Assembly (NCBI GenBank): GCA_017622995.1
Contig: JAGAQA010000017.1
Location: forward strand, 1-63,650
DNA: 63,650 bases
Reading direction: 5' to 3'
DNA from: Oscillospiraceae bacterium
Lineage (GTDB): Bacteria > Bacillota > Clostridia > Oscillospirales > Oscillospiraceae
This document shows, piece by piece, positions 1 to 8,782 of this stretch. Position 1 is the stretch's first letter. Each line of letters begins with the position of its first letter. The notes under the pieces are model-generated. The model did no database searches, was not told the DNA's origin, and saw only the letters and a program-made list of their open reading frames with translations. The position numbers and the translations under genes are program-made.

Positions 1-138
1 CTGGGGGAAGGTGCCCCAGTGCGCACACTGGGGCGGATGAGGGGCGGAACCAGGTAAGTTGTACCGCCCCACACCCGTCTCGCTGCGCGAGCCACCCTCT
101 CCCAGGAGAGGGCTTCGGCCCGACAAATCCCAATTTGC
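1..138. repeat. Family B short element, cut by window start
   Basis: GC-rich non-coding element. It carries a palindrome near GTGCCCCAGTGCGCACACTG and ends in GCCACCCTCTCCCAGGAG followed by CCGACAAATCCCAATTT. Bases 1-109 are identical to 63542-63650. The right end is the inverse of the AATTGGGATTTGTCGGG seen at about 63514, so the whole element would have terminal inverted repeats. No open frame of interest. Confidence 0.8.
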
Positions 139-152
139 AGAGGCAACCCGCT

Positions 153-1019
153 TTATACCTCGAAAAAGCTCTTGATGGTTGACATAACGTTGTCTTCCAC
201 CTTTGCCAGCATCAGAAATTCCCCGTTTTCGCCGTAGGCTCGGTAGGTGCCGTTGGCCATGGGACGGGTAAAGGAATTGCCGTTGCGGCAGCGCTTTTCC
301 TGATTGGGTGTAAGGGTCACCGCGGGATACCGGGTGAACATACTGTCCATCCCCCGCAGATAGGTTTCCGGGCTGTCGGTTTCCAGCAGGGTTTCCAGGG
401 GAACGGCCTCCGTAATGGAATAGTCCCCCGCCTGGGTTCTGCGCAGAGACTCCATGCAGCCCAGGGTCCCCAAAGCCGCGCCAATGTCGTCGCAGAGGGT
501 TCGGATATAGGTGCCCTTGGAGCAGCGTACCCGAAGCCGGAGCCGGTTTTCTTCAAAAGAAAGCAGGGTCAGCTCAAAAATGGTGATGGGCCGGGGCTTA
601 CGTTCCACCTGCTGCCCCTTTCGGGCCAGGTCGCAGAGCTTCTGCCCATTTACCTTCAGGGCCGAATACATGGGGGGCACCTGAAGAATCTCTCCCCGGA
701 ATTGGGGAAGCACCGCTTCCACGTCGGCCAAGCTCAGGGAAACGGGCCGCTCCTCCAGCACCCTGCCGGTCACATCCTGGGTATCGGTGCGTTTTCCCAG
801 CAGCAGCACCGTTTCATAGGTCTTTTCCGCGTGCTCGAAAAACTCAACCGCCCGGGTGGCCCGGCCCACAAATACCGGCAATACGCCGGTAGCCATTGGG
901 TCCAGGGTGCCGCCGTGGCCGATGCGCCGGGTATCAAACACCCTTCTGAGCCTTGCCGTTACATCCTGGCTGGTCCAACCCTGGGGCTTGTCCACAATCA
1001 CAATGCCGTTCATTGGCAC
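153..1019 (-). CDS. truB: tRNA pseudouridine(55) synthase TruB
   Basis: Isomerises U55 to pseudouridine in the T-loop of tRNAs in the cytoplasm. The family signature GHGGTLDPMATG is at residues 34-45, with the catalytic aspartate at D40. The nucleotide-binding region GTYIRTLCDDIG lies at about 168-179, and a short C-terminal PUA-like part follows. Its 288 residues are normal for Firmicutes. It is the last gene of the rimP-to-truB operon and its start overlaps the 3' end of nrnA by about 10 bases, which implies translational coupling. The start could also be the ATG two codons downstream (1013). Confidence 0.97.
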   Translation of the reverse strand: MPMNGIVIVDKPQGWTSQDVTARLRRVFDTRRIGHGGTLDPMATGVLPVFVGRATRAVEFFEHAEKTYETVLLLGKRTDTQDVTGRVLEERPVSLSLADVEAVLPQFRGEILQVPPMYSALKVNGQKLCDLARKGQQVERKPRPITIFELTLLSFEENRLRLRVRCSKGTYIRTLCDDIGAALGTLGCMESLRRTQAGDYSITEAVPLETLLETDSPETYLRGMDSMFTRYPAVTLTPNQEKRCRNGNSFTRPMANGTYRAYGENGEFLMLAKVEDNVMSTIKSFFEV

Positions 1020-1963
1020 AGCTCCGTCATCACTTCTTCCACCGCTTTCACGGCCTCTTCCATGGCCATGTGCAGGGTGCCGCCTGCCGCGCCCTTGTGA
1101 CCGCCGCCGCCGAACCGCACGGCGATCCGGGTGGCGTCATAGCCGGGCACCGCCCGGACAGACAGCTTGACCACTCCGTTTTCCGCCTCCCGCAGGGTAG
1201 CGGCTATATTCACACCGGCAACGGACCGGGGGAAATTGGAGATGTTGTCCATATCGTCGCTGCTGACCCCCAGCCGCTCCTCCACCGCTTTGGGGATGGC
1301 GCAGATGGCCATGGTGTCGCCGCCCAGCATCTGCATATGCTCCACCATCCAGGCCTGCATACGCAGCTTGCCCAGGGTGTTGGTTTCAAACAGCTGCTGG
1401 TTCAGCTCAAAGACCTTTGCCCCATACTGGGCGCAGATGGCCGCCACCCGGAAGGTATGGGCGGTGGTGTTTGCAAAGCGGAAGCAGCCCGTATCGGTGG
1501 ACAGACCCACATAGATGGCGTCCATCAGTCTGGGCTCCGGGGAGACACCCAAACAGGCCAGCACATCCCAGATGACCTCGGCGCAGCTGGCGCTGTTGGG
1601 ATCCACCAGCTCCTGCTCGGTAAAGGAGGTGGCCGACCCGTGGTGGTCGATGCGCAGCACCACCCGATCCAGCAGATGCTGGAACTCCTGGGGCAGCATC
1701 CCGGGGGAGGCCACGTCTGTAGAAATAATGATGTCGTTTTCCCCGGCCTCCTCCACCGTCAGGCCCTCATGGAGCCAGGCGTATCGGGGGGTAATGCCGG
1801 GGTTGCGCAGCACATGGGCGGTTTTTCCCAGACTGCGCAGGCCCAGACACAGGGCCGCGGAGCTGCCCACGGTGTCGCCGTCCGGACGAGCGTGGGTCAG
1901 AATCACATAATTGTCCTGCTCTTTCAGGAACTCGGCTGCCTCAGCCCTGGTCAGATTCATCAT
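1010..1963 (-). CDS. nrnA: DHH-family oligoribonuclease / pAp phosphatase NrnA
   Basis: Predicted to degrade nano-RNAs and dephosphorylate 3'-phosphoadenosine 5'-phosphate. The manganese-binding DHH domain shows RPDGD at about residues 26-30 and DHH at 106-108. The DHHA1 domain carries GGGGHKGAAGG near the C terminus. The length of 317 residues fits the NrnA class. A GGAGGT motif sits upstream of two adjacent ATG codons (1963 or 1960). Its start overlaps rbfA and its end overlaps truB, the usual rbfA-nrnA-truB order of Firmicutes. Confidence 0.93.
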   Translation of the reverse strand: MMNLTRAEAAEFLKEQDNYVILTHARPDGDTVGSSAALCLGLRSLGKTAHVLRNPGITPRYAWLHEGLTVEEAGENDIIISTDVASPGMLPQEFQHLLDRVVLRIDHHGSATSFTEQELVDPNSASCAEVIWDVLACLGVSPEPRLMDAIYVGLSTDTGCFRFANTTAHTFRVAAICAQYGAKVFELNQQLFETNTLGKLRMQAWMVEHMQMLGGDTMAICAIPKAVEERLGVSSDDMDNISNFPRSVAGVNIAATLREAENGVVKLSVRAVPGYDATRIAVRFGGGGHKGAAGGTLHMAMEEAVKAVEEVMTELCQ

Positions 1964-2309
1964 CGTGGGCTACCTCCAGAGAGTTGATGAGCTTCAGCAT
2001 TTTGGCGCCGTATTCAATGCTGTCATCCTCTGCCCAGACGATTTCAGGTGCGTAACGCAGCTGCAGGCTGTGGCCCAGCTCCCGGCGCAGATACCCCCCG
2101 GCAGACTTCAGGCCCGCCAGAGCATTCTTCGCCTTCTCGCTCTGTAAGAAGCTGACATACACTTTGGTATAGCGCAGATCCGGGGTGGTTTCCACCCGGG
2201 TAATGGAGATCATGGTGTCCTGGACTCTGGGATCCTTCACGGTCCGCAGGAGACTGGACAATTCCTTCATAATCTCTTCGTTGATTCGATTGATGCGATT
2301 GGATGCCAT
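1941..2309 (-). CDS. rbfA: 30S ribosome-binding factor RbfA
   Basis: Small KH-like factor that binds the 30S subunit and helps mature the 16S rRNA 5' end. The 122-residue length and the N-terminal RINRINEEI and central VYVSFLQSE segments are typical. An AAGGAGG site lies nine bases upstream of the ATG at 2309, which is why I prefer it over the codon three residues earlier. It lies between infB and nrnA, as in Bacillus. A family A repeat was inserted between infB and rbfA. Confidence 0.95.
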   Translation of the reverse strand: MASNRINRINEEIMKELSSLLRTVKDPRVQDTMISITRVETTPDLRYTKVYVSFLQSEKAKNALAGLKSAGGYLRRELGHSLQLRYAPEIVWAEDDSIEYGAKMLKLINSLEVAHDDESDQG

Positions 2310-2347
2310 TATATACATCCTCCTTGTATAGGGGCTTCAGCAAATTT

Positions 2348-2471
2348 ACAATTGACAGTTGACAGTTGACAATTGTGGTATCCCTTCGGGATAAATCTGA
2401 TTTTTTTCATTTCAAATCATCCCCGCAGGGGATTCCTTCATTGTCAATTGTTCATTGTCAATTGTCAATTG
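2348..2471. repeat. Family A dispersed element, copy 1
   Basis: The left end is a run of TTGACAGTTGAC units followed by ATCCCTTCGGGAT. The right end is ATCCCCGCAGGGGAT followed by inverse TTGTCAATTG units. The ends are inverted repeats of about 45 bases around a variable AT-rich core. It sits inside the infB-rbfA gap of a running operon, so it is transcribed as RNA. Confidence 0.85.
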
Positions 2472-2478
2472 AAATATC

Positions 2479-4809
2479 TTACCGCTTCACTTCCTGCATG
2501 GTGAAGCACTCGAAGATGTCGCCTTCCTTGATGTCGTTGAACTTCACAACGCTCATGCCGCATTCATAACCGGCGGTGACCTCCTTGGCAGCATCCTTGA
2601 AGCGCTGCAGAGAGCCGATTTCGCCCTCGTGAATGACGATGTTGTCCCGGAGAATCCGGACCTGGGCGTCTCTTGTGACCTTGCCGTCCTTGACCATGCA
2701 GCCCGCGATGGTGCCCACGGCGCTGACCTTGTAGGTCATGCGGACCTCGGCGTGGCCAATGACCACTTCCTCATACTTGGGCGCCAGCATACCCTTCATG
2801 GCGGACTCAATCTCGTCGATGGCATCGTAGATCACCCGGTAGTAGCGGATGTCCACGTTGGAGCGCTGGATGGATGCCTGGGCACCGGCATCGGCACGGA
2901 CATTGAAGCCCACGATGATGGCGCCGGAGGTGGAGGCCAGCAGCACGTCGCTTTCGTTGATGGCGCCTACGCCGGTGTGGATCACCCGGACCCGGACCTC
3001 TTCGTTGGAGATCTTTTCCAGGCTGGCCTTCACGGCCTCGGCAGAGCCCTGCACGTCCGCCTTGACAATCAGAGGCAGCTCCTTCATTTCGCCCTCCTGC
3101 ATCCGGGCGAACAGATTGTCCAGGGTCACCTTCTGCTGCAGCTTGGCGGCCGCGTCCTTGGCGGCCTGGCGGCGCTGCTCCACCAGCTCCCGGGCCATGC
3201 GCTCGTCGGTAACCACGTCGAACTCGTCGCCGGGGGTGGGAACATCCGCAAGGCCGGTGATCTCAACAGGCTGGCTGGGACCGGCGGTCTTTACGGTGCG
3301 GCCCTTGTCGTTGGTCATCACACGGACACGGCCTACGGCAGTACCAGCGATGAGGATGTCGCCCTGCTTCAGGGTGCCGTTCTGCACCAGCAGGGTGGCG
3401 ATGGGGCCTCTGCTCTTGTCCAGACGGGCCTCGATGACGGTGCCCTTGCCCCGGCGGTTGGGGTTGGCCTTCAGCTCCTGAACCTCGGCGGTCAGGGTGA
3501 CCATTTCCAGCAGCTCCTCCAGACCCATGCCGGTCTTGGCGGAGATGGGACAGATCACCGTATCGCCGCCCCACTCCTCGGGGATCAGCTCATACTCGGT
3601 GAGCTGCTGCTTGATCCGGTCCGGGTTGGCAGTGGGCTTATCCATCTTGTTGATGGCAACAATGATGGGCACCTTGGCAGCCTTAGCGTGGTTGATGGAC
3701 TCAATGGTCTGGGGCATGATGCCGTCGTCGGCAGCCACCACCAGAATGGCAATATCGGTACACATGGCGCCGCGGGCACGCATGGAGGTAAAGGCGGCGT
3801 GGCCCGGGGTATCCAGGAAGGTGATGGACTTGCCGTTTACGTCCACGGTGTAGGCGCCGATGTGCTGGGTAATGCCGCCGGCCTCCCCCGCGGTGACGGA
3901 GGTCTTCCGGATGGCATCCAGCAGGGAGGTCTTGCCGTGGTCAACGTGACCCATGACCACCACAACGGGGGCCCGGGTTTCCAGCTCGTCGGCGGTGTCC
4001 ACATGATCGTCGATGATCCGCTCCTCGATGGTGACGGTAACTTCCTTCTCCACCTTGCAGCCCATTTCGGTAGCCACAAACTCCGCGGTATCGTAGTCGA
4101 TGGTCTGGTTGATACCGGCCATGACGCCGTTCTTCAGCAGCAGCTTGATCACTTCACCGGCGGTCTTCTTCATCCGGGAGGCCAGCTCGCCTACGGTGAT
4201 CTCGTCGGGAATCTTTACGGTGAGGGGTGCCTTCCGGGCAACCTCCATCTGCAGGCGGCGCATTTTCTCCTGCTCCTCGTTGCGGGACTTGTTGCCCCGG
4301 AACTTGTTGTCCTTCTTATTCTGCTGCTGGCCCTTCTTGCCGCCGATGCGCTGCTTGCCGCCCTGGTAATTCTGCACACGCTCGGAAACCAGAGCATCCA
4401 CCCGGTCATCAAAACGGGCGGAATTCACCTGCACGGCAGAGGTATCCACCACCCGGCGCTCCCGCTTGCGTTCCGGCTCCTTGGGCTTTTCGGCCTTGGG
4501 GGAAGCCTGGGTATTCCCCTGGGGGGCAGCGGTATTTTCCGCCTTGGGCGCTTCCGCCTTGGGCTTGGGCTGGGCAGCCTTGGGCGCTTCCGCCTTGGGC
4601 TTGGGCTGGACGGCAAACACCTGCTCCAGAGAATCGATGGGATGGCGCTGGGTCATCACGTCAAACACCACGTTCAGCTCCTGATCCGTCAGAACCTGGG
4701 AGTTGGACTTGGGCTTTTCCCCGAACGCGCCGATAATGTCGCTGATCTCCTTTGCCGCGACGCCGAAATCCGCCGCCACTTCCTTCAAACGATACTTCAC
4801 AAAACTCAT
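2479..4809 (-). CDS. infB: Translation initiation factor IF-2
   Basis: GTPase that places initiator tRNA on the 30S subunit. The N terminus holds an IF2-N fold followed by a low-complexity K/A/P-rich linker with repeated [11 protein letters not shown] (about residues 68-115) and a second IF2-N region at about 205-260. The G domain starts with GHVDHGKT at 287-294 and continues with DTPGHAAF and NKMD. Beta-barrel domains and the C-terminal tRNA-binding domain follow. At 776 residues it is a normal Clostridia IF2. The ATG at 4809 has GGAGGTG ten bases upstream and was preferred over a codon seven residues earlier. Confidence 0.98.
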   Translation of the reverse strand: MSFVKYRLKEVAADFGVAAKEISDIIGAFGEKPKSNSQVLTDQELNVVFDVMTQRHPIDSLEQVFAVQPKPKAEAPKAAQPKPKAEAPKAENTAAPQGNTQASPKAEKPKEPERKRERRVVDTSAVQVNSARFDDRVDALVSERVQNYQGGKQRIGGKKGQQQNKKDNKFRGNKSRNEEQEKMRRLQMEVARKAPLTVKIPDEITVGELASRMKKTAGEVIKLLLKNGVMAGINQTIDYDTAEFVATEMGCKVEKEVTVTIEERIIDDHVDTADELETRAPVVVVMGHVDHGKTSLLDAIRKTSVTAGEAGGITQHIGAYTVDVNGKSITFLDTPGHAAFTSMRARGAMCTDIAILVVAADDGIMPQTIESINHAKAAKVPIIVAINKMDKPTANPDRIKQQLTEYELIPEEWGGDTVICPISAKTGMGLEELLEMVTLTAEVQELKANPNRRGKGTVIEARLDKSRGPIATLLVQNGTLKQGDILIAGTAVGRVRVMTNDKGRTVKTAGPSQPVEITGLADVPTPGDEFDVVTDERMARELVEQRRQAAKDAAAKLQQKVTLDNLFARMQEGEMKELPLIVKADVQGSAEAVKASLEKISNEEVRVRVIHTGVGAINESDVLLASTSGAIIVGFNVRADAGAQASIQRSNVDIRYYRVIYDAIDEIESAMKGMLAPKYEEVVIGHAEVRMTYKVSAVGTIAGCMVKDGKVTRDAQVRILRDNIVIHEGEIGSLQRFKDAAKEVTAGYECGMSVVKFNDIKEGDIFECFTMQEVKR

Positions 4810-4881
4810 ATTCGAAATGCACCTCCACAATTGGGGCTGCCTGTTCCGGAGGAACCGGCACCCACCTTCAAACAGTTACGC

Positions 4882-5304
4882 TTATTTCACATGTTTCTTA
4901 CCCCTGCGCAGATTCCGCTGGTGGGCTTTTGCCTCCTGCTGACGCTTCTTTGCCTTTTCGGCCTTTTGGGTCAGCACCTCCAGCGCGGGTTGGTTGCTTT
5001 CATTTTGGGGCAGGGCCTGCACCAGCGCCAGAGCCAGGGACACATCGGTAATAGCCCCGATGGCCAGAGCGTCCCGGCCGATGGCCGCGCCCACTTCGTC
5101 CTTGGTCCAGGGCAGGCGCACACACTGCTGCTCCGTACCGGCGGCAAAGCTCTTGGCTCTGCGCCAGGTATGGTCCGAAGCATCCGAGGCAACCAGAATC
5201 ACATAGGCTTTTCCGGCTCTTGCCGCGCCGCCTACCGGCTCCTCGCCCAGTTCCGCCAGCCCCGCCTTTCTGGCCAGTGCCAGATAGTTAAGGGCTTTAT
5301 CCAT
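4882..5304 (-). CDS. ylxQ: YlxQ-type L7Ae/L30e RNA-binding protein
   Basis: Small L7Ae/L30e-fold protein, predicted to bind kink-turn RNA. The N-terminal LALARKAGLAELGEEPV and the central VILVASDASDHT segments match the fold. A basic C-terminal tail (KAEKAKKRQQEAK and onwards) extends beyond the fold. It overlaps rnpM by eight bases in the standard nusA-ylxR-ylxQ-infB order. The in vivo role of this ylxQ subfamily is not settled. Confidence 0.9.
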   Translation of the reverse strand: MDKALNYLALARKAGLAELGEEPVGGAARAGKAYVILVASDASDHTWRRAKSFAAGTEQQCVRLPWTKDEVGAAIGRDALAIGAITDVSLALALVQALPQNESNQPALEVLTQKAEKAKKRQQEAKAHQRNLRRGKKHVK

Positions 5305-5566
5305 TCTGCTGCTCCATTTCTTTTTCCAGACGCTCGTAAACCTGCTGGGGAATCTGGGTTTCCAGACTCCGGTCCAGGGCTTTGGAGCGAATGGCCTTTT
5401 TCAGACATTCGGCATTGGGGCACAGGTAAGCGCCCCGGCCGGGGGCCTTGCCGCTGAAATCCAGGGAAACCGTACCCTCCGGCCCCCGGACCACCCGGAT
5501 GAGCTCCCGTTTTGCCTTCCGTTCCCGGCAGCCCATACACTGCCGCTGAGGAATTTTCTTCTGCAT
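5297..5566 (-). CDS. rnpM: YlxR/RnpM family RNA-binding protein
   Basis: 89-residue protein of the DUF448/YlxR family, reported in Bacillus to bind and modulate RNase P. Visible hallmarks are QRQCMGCRERK at the N terminus, the basic RVVRGPEG strand, and GRGAYLCPNAECL with paired cysteines. It lies between nusA and ylxQ, the conserved position. Confidence 0.92.
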   Translation of the reverse strand: MQKKIPQRQCMGCRERKAKRELIRVVRGPEGTVSLDFSGKAPGRGAYLCPNAECLKKAIRSKALDRSLETQIPQQVYERLEKEMEQQNG

Positions 5567-5590
5567 TCCTGCCGTTCCTCCCCGAAAGGA

Positions 5591-6739
5591 TCAGGCTTCC
5601 GCAGTCCCATCTTCCGCAGGCGCTTCTTCTGCCTTTGCCTGGGAAGCGGACTTGATGTCAATTTTGTAGTTGCCGCAGAGCCGGGCAGCCAGGCGGGCGT
5701 TCTGGCCCTCCTTGCCGATGGCCAGGCTCAGCTGGTCGTCAGGCACCACCACCCGGCAGGCCTTCTGGCCGGGAACCAGGGTGACGCTGAGCACGTCGGC
5801 AGGGCTGAGGGCGGCCTTGATGTATTCGCAGGGATCCTCGCTCCAGACCACGATTTCGATTTTCTCGCCGTTCAGGGCTTCCACCACCGCGTTCACCCGG
5901 TCGCCTCTGGGGCCCACGCAGGCGCCCACGGGATCCACGCCCTCCATGGCGGCCCGGACGGCCATCTTGGTCCGGGAACCGGCTTCCCGGGCGATGTTGC
6001 GGATTTCCACCTGACCCTCCGCAATTTCCGGAGTCTCCAGCTCGAAGAGCCGGCGAACCAGGTTGGGATGGGTCCGGGAAACCTGAACCATGGGGCCCCG
6101 GTCGGCTCTGCGCACATCCAGCACATAAACCCGCAGCAGCTGGCCCTCCACATAGGTCTCTCCGGGGATCTGCTCGTCCTTTCTCAGCAGCGCGTCGGAC
6201 ATTTCATTGCCCTGGCCCACACGGACGATCACATCGCCGGTGCCGGGCACAATCCGGGAAACGGTGCCGGTGAGCAGCTCCTGGGCCTTGCTGGAATAGC
6301 TCTCGTACATCACGCCCCGCTCTGCCTCCCGGATGCCCTGGATGACCACCTGCTTGGCGGTCTGGGCGGCGATGCGGCCAAACTTCTGATAGTCCACGGG
6401 GATATGGATCTGGTCCCCCACCTGGGCGTTTTCCTGATAGTTCCGGGCAGCGTCGATCTGGATTTCCAGAGCGGTATCCTCCACCTCTTCCACGGCGGTC
6501 TTCACCAGGTGAATGCTGAGGCCGTGCTCGTCCAGATTTACCACCACGTTGTCGGCGGGAACATCCCGGTGATCCTCCCGGTCCTTCCGGTAGGCGTTGG
6601 CCAGGGCCTGCTTCAGCCGCTCCACCATATAGTCAACGGGAATGCCCTTCAGCTTTTCCAGCTCCCGCAGGCTTGCGAAAATCTCCGCGCCCACATCGAT
6701 CTGGGGCTCCTGCTTTGCGGCTTTTGTTTTTCTTGCCAT
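5591..6739 (-). CDS. nusA: Transcription elongation/termination factor NusA
   Basis: Binds RNA polymerase and nascent RNA and modulates pausing and intrinsic termination. The polymerase-binding N-terminal domain (to about residue 130) is followed by an S1 domain (about 135-200, with RIVPGTGDVIVRVGQ) and two KH domains (about 230-345, with GPRGDRVNAVVEAL and IGKEGQNARLAARL). It ends at 382 residues without the acidic repeats of E. coli NusA, the usual Firmicutes form. The operon leader contains an intrinsic terminator, so autoregulation is plausible. Confidence 0.97.
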   Translation of the reverse strand: MARKTKAAKQEPQIDVGAEIFASLRELEKLKGIPVDYMVERLKQALANAYRKDREDHRDVPADNVVVNLDEHGLSIHLVKTAVEEVEDTALEIQIDAARNYQENAQVGDQIHIPVDYQKFGRIAAQTAKQVVIQGIREAERGVMYESYSSKAQELLTGTVSRIVPGTGDVIVRVGQGNEMSDALLRKDEQIPGETYVEGQLLRVYVLDVRRADRGPMVQVSRTHPNLVRRLFELETPEIAEGQVEIRNIAREAGSRTKMAVRAAMEGVDPVGACVGPRGDRVNAVVEALNGEKIEIVVWSEDPCEYIKAALSPADVLSVTLVPGQKACRVVVPDDQLSLAIGKEGQNARLAARLCGNYKIDIKSASQAKAEEAPAEDGTAEA

Positions 6740-6753
6740 GTTTCTTCCTCCAA

Positions 6754-7215
6754 TCAGAATTCCACCCGAAGCCGCACCAACGCGACCTGGGACTTTTCAA
6801 ATGTTACGGTTTCCTTTCCAACTTCCAGGGTTACCCTTCCGTCCTCGTAGCCCCGGAGCACACCGGGGATCTCCTTGCGCCCACCCCAGGGGCGATAGAG
6901 CTTTACGGTAACGGCAGCGCCCATGAACTGCTGAAAGTCAGAAGGCCTTTTCAGCGCCCGTTCCAGTCCGGCAGAGCAGACCTCAAAATGGTAGCTGCCG
7001 GGAATGGGGTCTTTCTCGTCCAGGATCGGGTCCATGGCCCGGGAAACGGCCTCGCAGTCATCTATGTCCACGCCGCCTTCCTTGTCGATATACAGCCGCA
7101 GAAAATACTCGGAGCCCTCCCGGACGTATTCCACGTCCCAGAGTGTACAGCCCTTCTCTCTGATGACCGGTTCGGCGAAGGAGGCAACCAGCTCTGTAAC
7201 CTTCAAAAGAACCAT
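6754..7215 (-). CDS. rimP: Ribosome maturation factor RimP
   Basis: Assists 30S assembly. The N-terminal domain (EPVIREKGCTLWDVEYVREG) and the C-terminal SH3-like domain (SDFQQFMGAAVTVKLY onwards) are both clear. First gene of the nusA-infB operon. The start is uncertain. The ATG at 7215 begins MVLLKVTEL, but AAAGG lies directly against it, so the in-frame TTG at 7206 with AAGAAAGGATGG upstream may be the real start. The frame is open to a TTG at 7269, just past the leader terminator. Confidence 0.93.
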   Translation of the reverse strand: MVLLKVTELVASFAEPVIREKGCTLWDVEYVREGSEYFLRLYIDKEGGVDIDDCEAVSRAMDPILDEKDPIPGSYHFEVCSAGLERALKRPSDFQQFMGAAVTVKLYRPWGGRKEIPGVLRGYEDGRVTLEVGKETVTFEKSQVALVRLRVEF

Positions 7216-7270
7216 CCTTTCTTGTGGGAGCTCTTGCATCATTTTGGGAGCTTCCCTGATTTCGCTCAAG

Positions 7271-7298
7271 AAAAAGAGAGGGGCGCGCCCCTCTCTTT
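7271..7298 (-). terminator. Intrinsic terminator in the rimP-nusA-infB leader
   Basis: Perfect 26-base palindrome (AAAGAGAGGGGCG and its complement, 7273-7298), giving an 11-bp stem with a GCGC loop. On the minus strand the stem is followed by further Ts, so the U-tract is UUUUUCUU. It lies downstream of a strong minus-strand promoter (7325-7353) and upstream of rimP. It is therefore placed as a leader attenuator as well as a stop for read-through from 7423. Confidence 0.85.
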
Positions 7299-7324
7299 CT
7301 TCCTACTTACTTACTTTCGGGTGT

Positions 7325-7353
7325 ATTATAACACGCATTTTCCGGTTTTGCAA
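7325..7353 (-). promoter_or_regulatory. SigA-type promoter of the rimP-nusA-infB operon
   Basis: On the minus strand, TTGCAA (7348-7353), a 17-base spacer, then a perfect TATAAT (7325-7330). The predicted start is near 7318, about 20 bases before the leader terminator and about 100 bases before rimP. Confidence 0.85.
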
Positions 7354-7422
7354 TAGGGAAACCGGAAATTTCTCCCGATGATTCTTCGGGTTTTTCAGAA
7401 ACGGGGAGAAGGTTTATGGTTC

Positions 7423-8688
7423 TTATTCAATGTTTTCACCCTTTTTACAGTCCTCCAGGCACAGGGAAACGGCGCAGCACACCGCCATGACGGTTACCGC
7501 CAGATTCCGGTGGGTCATATAGGCATGGATCATGGAGTGATTCCGAAGCGCCATGTACCACACAAAGGGATACAGCGCCAGCAGCAGCATGGGGGCCGCT
7601 TTCCGCCAGGAAAGCCGGAACCGGCAGGCTTTGCTCAGCAGTGCATACGCCAGCACCAGCGCCAGCAGCAGCACCAGCAGCTTTCCCATCGGGTTCACAT
7701 AATTCTGCGCATTCTGCCAGATCACCCGGAACAGGCTCATTCGCTCCTCCGCGCCGGTTCTGCCCAGGGCGTTTTTCAGGGCATCGGCGATCACATTCTG
7801 CTCGGTCAGCAGACTGGCGCAGACCCATTTGCCTGCCCACATGGCGCCGTAGCCCAGCACCCACAGAAGAGAATGGAAAAGCATCCTTTTGCTTTTCTCC
7901 CAGGGGCTCCCCTGGGTGAGCATCCCCTCCACCGCCAGCAGCACACCCAGGGCCGCCAGGGGGTAGGTGAGGAAGTCAAAAAAAGCTGTCAGGATTCCCA
8001 GCCACAGATAGAGCAGCCAGCCCCAGGTTTTTTTGTAGGTTTCCAGCAGCAGCATCCCGGCGGTAAAGGTCAGCAGCAGCAGGTAAACATCCGTAAACTG
8101 AAGGCACAGCGCCGTGGAAACAGGGTTCAGGCACAGAAGGGCCGCCCCCATGGGGATGGCCAGCCGAAGGCCCCCCCGTTTCCGGCAAAGGGCCAGCACC
8201 ACGCAGGCAAGGATCAGCTGCGCCATCATATTGAGCAGCCGGATGTCCGATGGGGTGAAAAACAGCAGCAATGGCTTCAGCAGCAGCAGATACCCATGCC
8301 AGTACCGGGCATAGGTCACCTCCCGGAAGCCCTCCTGCTTCTGGGCATACCGGCTCAGGGAATCCACCGGCACCATATCCCCCGGGGTATACTCCGGCCG
8401 GGGATTTACCAGGGCATCGTGCAGGGGTGTGCCGGTGCCCTCATAGATGGCATTGGAGAGCATCAGGCTGTCCGTAAAGCCGTCCAGCTCCGTACCGTTG
8501 TGGTAGGGTGCCCACTGATACCGGTCCCCTTCCGTAAGGATATAGGGCAGACTGATCTCCACATTGTGCCGCATCCGGGCGGTGGGCAGGGCATATACCG
8601 CGGTCATCAGCAAAATACCTGCCAGAATGGCCCCCAGGATGCTGGCTGCCGCAAGCCCGGCCCTGGAAAGGACAGAGGATTTCTTCAT
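7423..8688 (-). CDS. Polytopic membrane protein, GT-C-like, function unknown
   Basis: 421 residues with about ten predicted membrane helices. After a first helix (about 10-35) there is a ~100-residue extracytoplasmic loop (RMRHNVEISLPYILTEGDR onwards), then alternating hydrophobic segments to the C terminus. The layout resembles GT-C glycosyltransferase-like membrane proteins of Firmicutes, and the late NHSMIHAYMTHRNL segment looks like a conserved loop. I do not recognise a catalytic motif. It is a single-gene unit between the trpA-like operon terminator and the rimP promoter. A second GT-C-like protein is encoded at 54192-55856. Confidence 0.75.
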   Translation of the reverse strand: MKKSSVLSRAGLAAASILGAILAGILLMTAVYALPTARMRHNVEISLPYILTEGDRYQWAPYHNGTELDGFTDSLMLSNAIYEGTGTPLHDALVNPRPEYTPGDMVPVDSLSRYAQKQEGFREVTYARYWHGYLLLLKPLLLFFTPSDIRLLNMMAQLILACVVLALCRKRGGLRLAIPMGAALLCLNPVSTALCLQFTDVYLLLLTFTAGMLLLETYKKTWGWLLYLWLGILTAFFDFLTYPLAALGVLLAVEGMLTQGSPWEKSKRMLFHSLLWVLGYGAMWAGKWVCASLLTEQNVIADALKNALGRTGAEERMSLFRVIWQNAQNYVNPMGKLLVLLLALVLAYALLSKACRFRLSWRKAAPMLLLALYPFVWYMALRNHSMIHAYMTHRNLAVTVMAVCCAVSLCLEDCKKGENIE

Positions 8689-8737
8689 GGAATCGCTCCT
8701 TAAAATCTTGTTTTCTTCATTTTAACACATAGAAAAC

Positions 8738-8772
8738 AAAAAAGCTACCCGCAAGGTAATCTTGCGGGCAGC
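8738..8772 (-). terminator. Terminator of the ten-gene nucleoside operon
   Basis: Inverted repeat GCTACCCGCAAG / CTTGCGGGCAGC (8744-8755 and 8761-8772) with a 5-base loop. On the minus strand it is followed by six Ts (8738-8743). It lies just downstream of the last operon gene at 8783. Confidence 0.9.
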
Positions 8773-8782
8773 GATTGGGGAA

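Noticed and set aside
2629-5457. A 942-codon open frame on the plus strand opposite infB and its neighbours
   Set aside because: It mirrors the GC-rich codon structure of infB, has no start signal, and reads as His/Gly/Leu-rich low-complexity sequence. The infB frame matches IF2 along its whole length. Many similar antisense frames (for example opposite gyrA, gyrB, oadB and pckA) were left out for the same reason.
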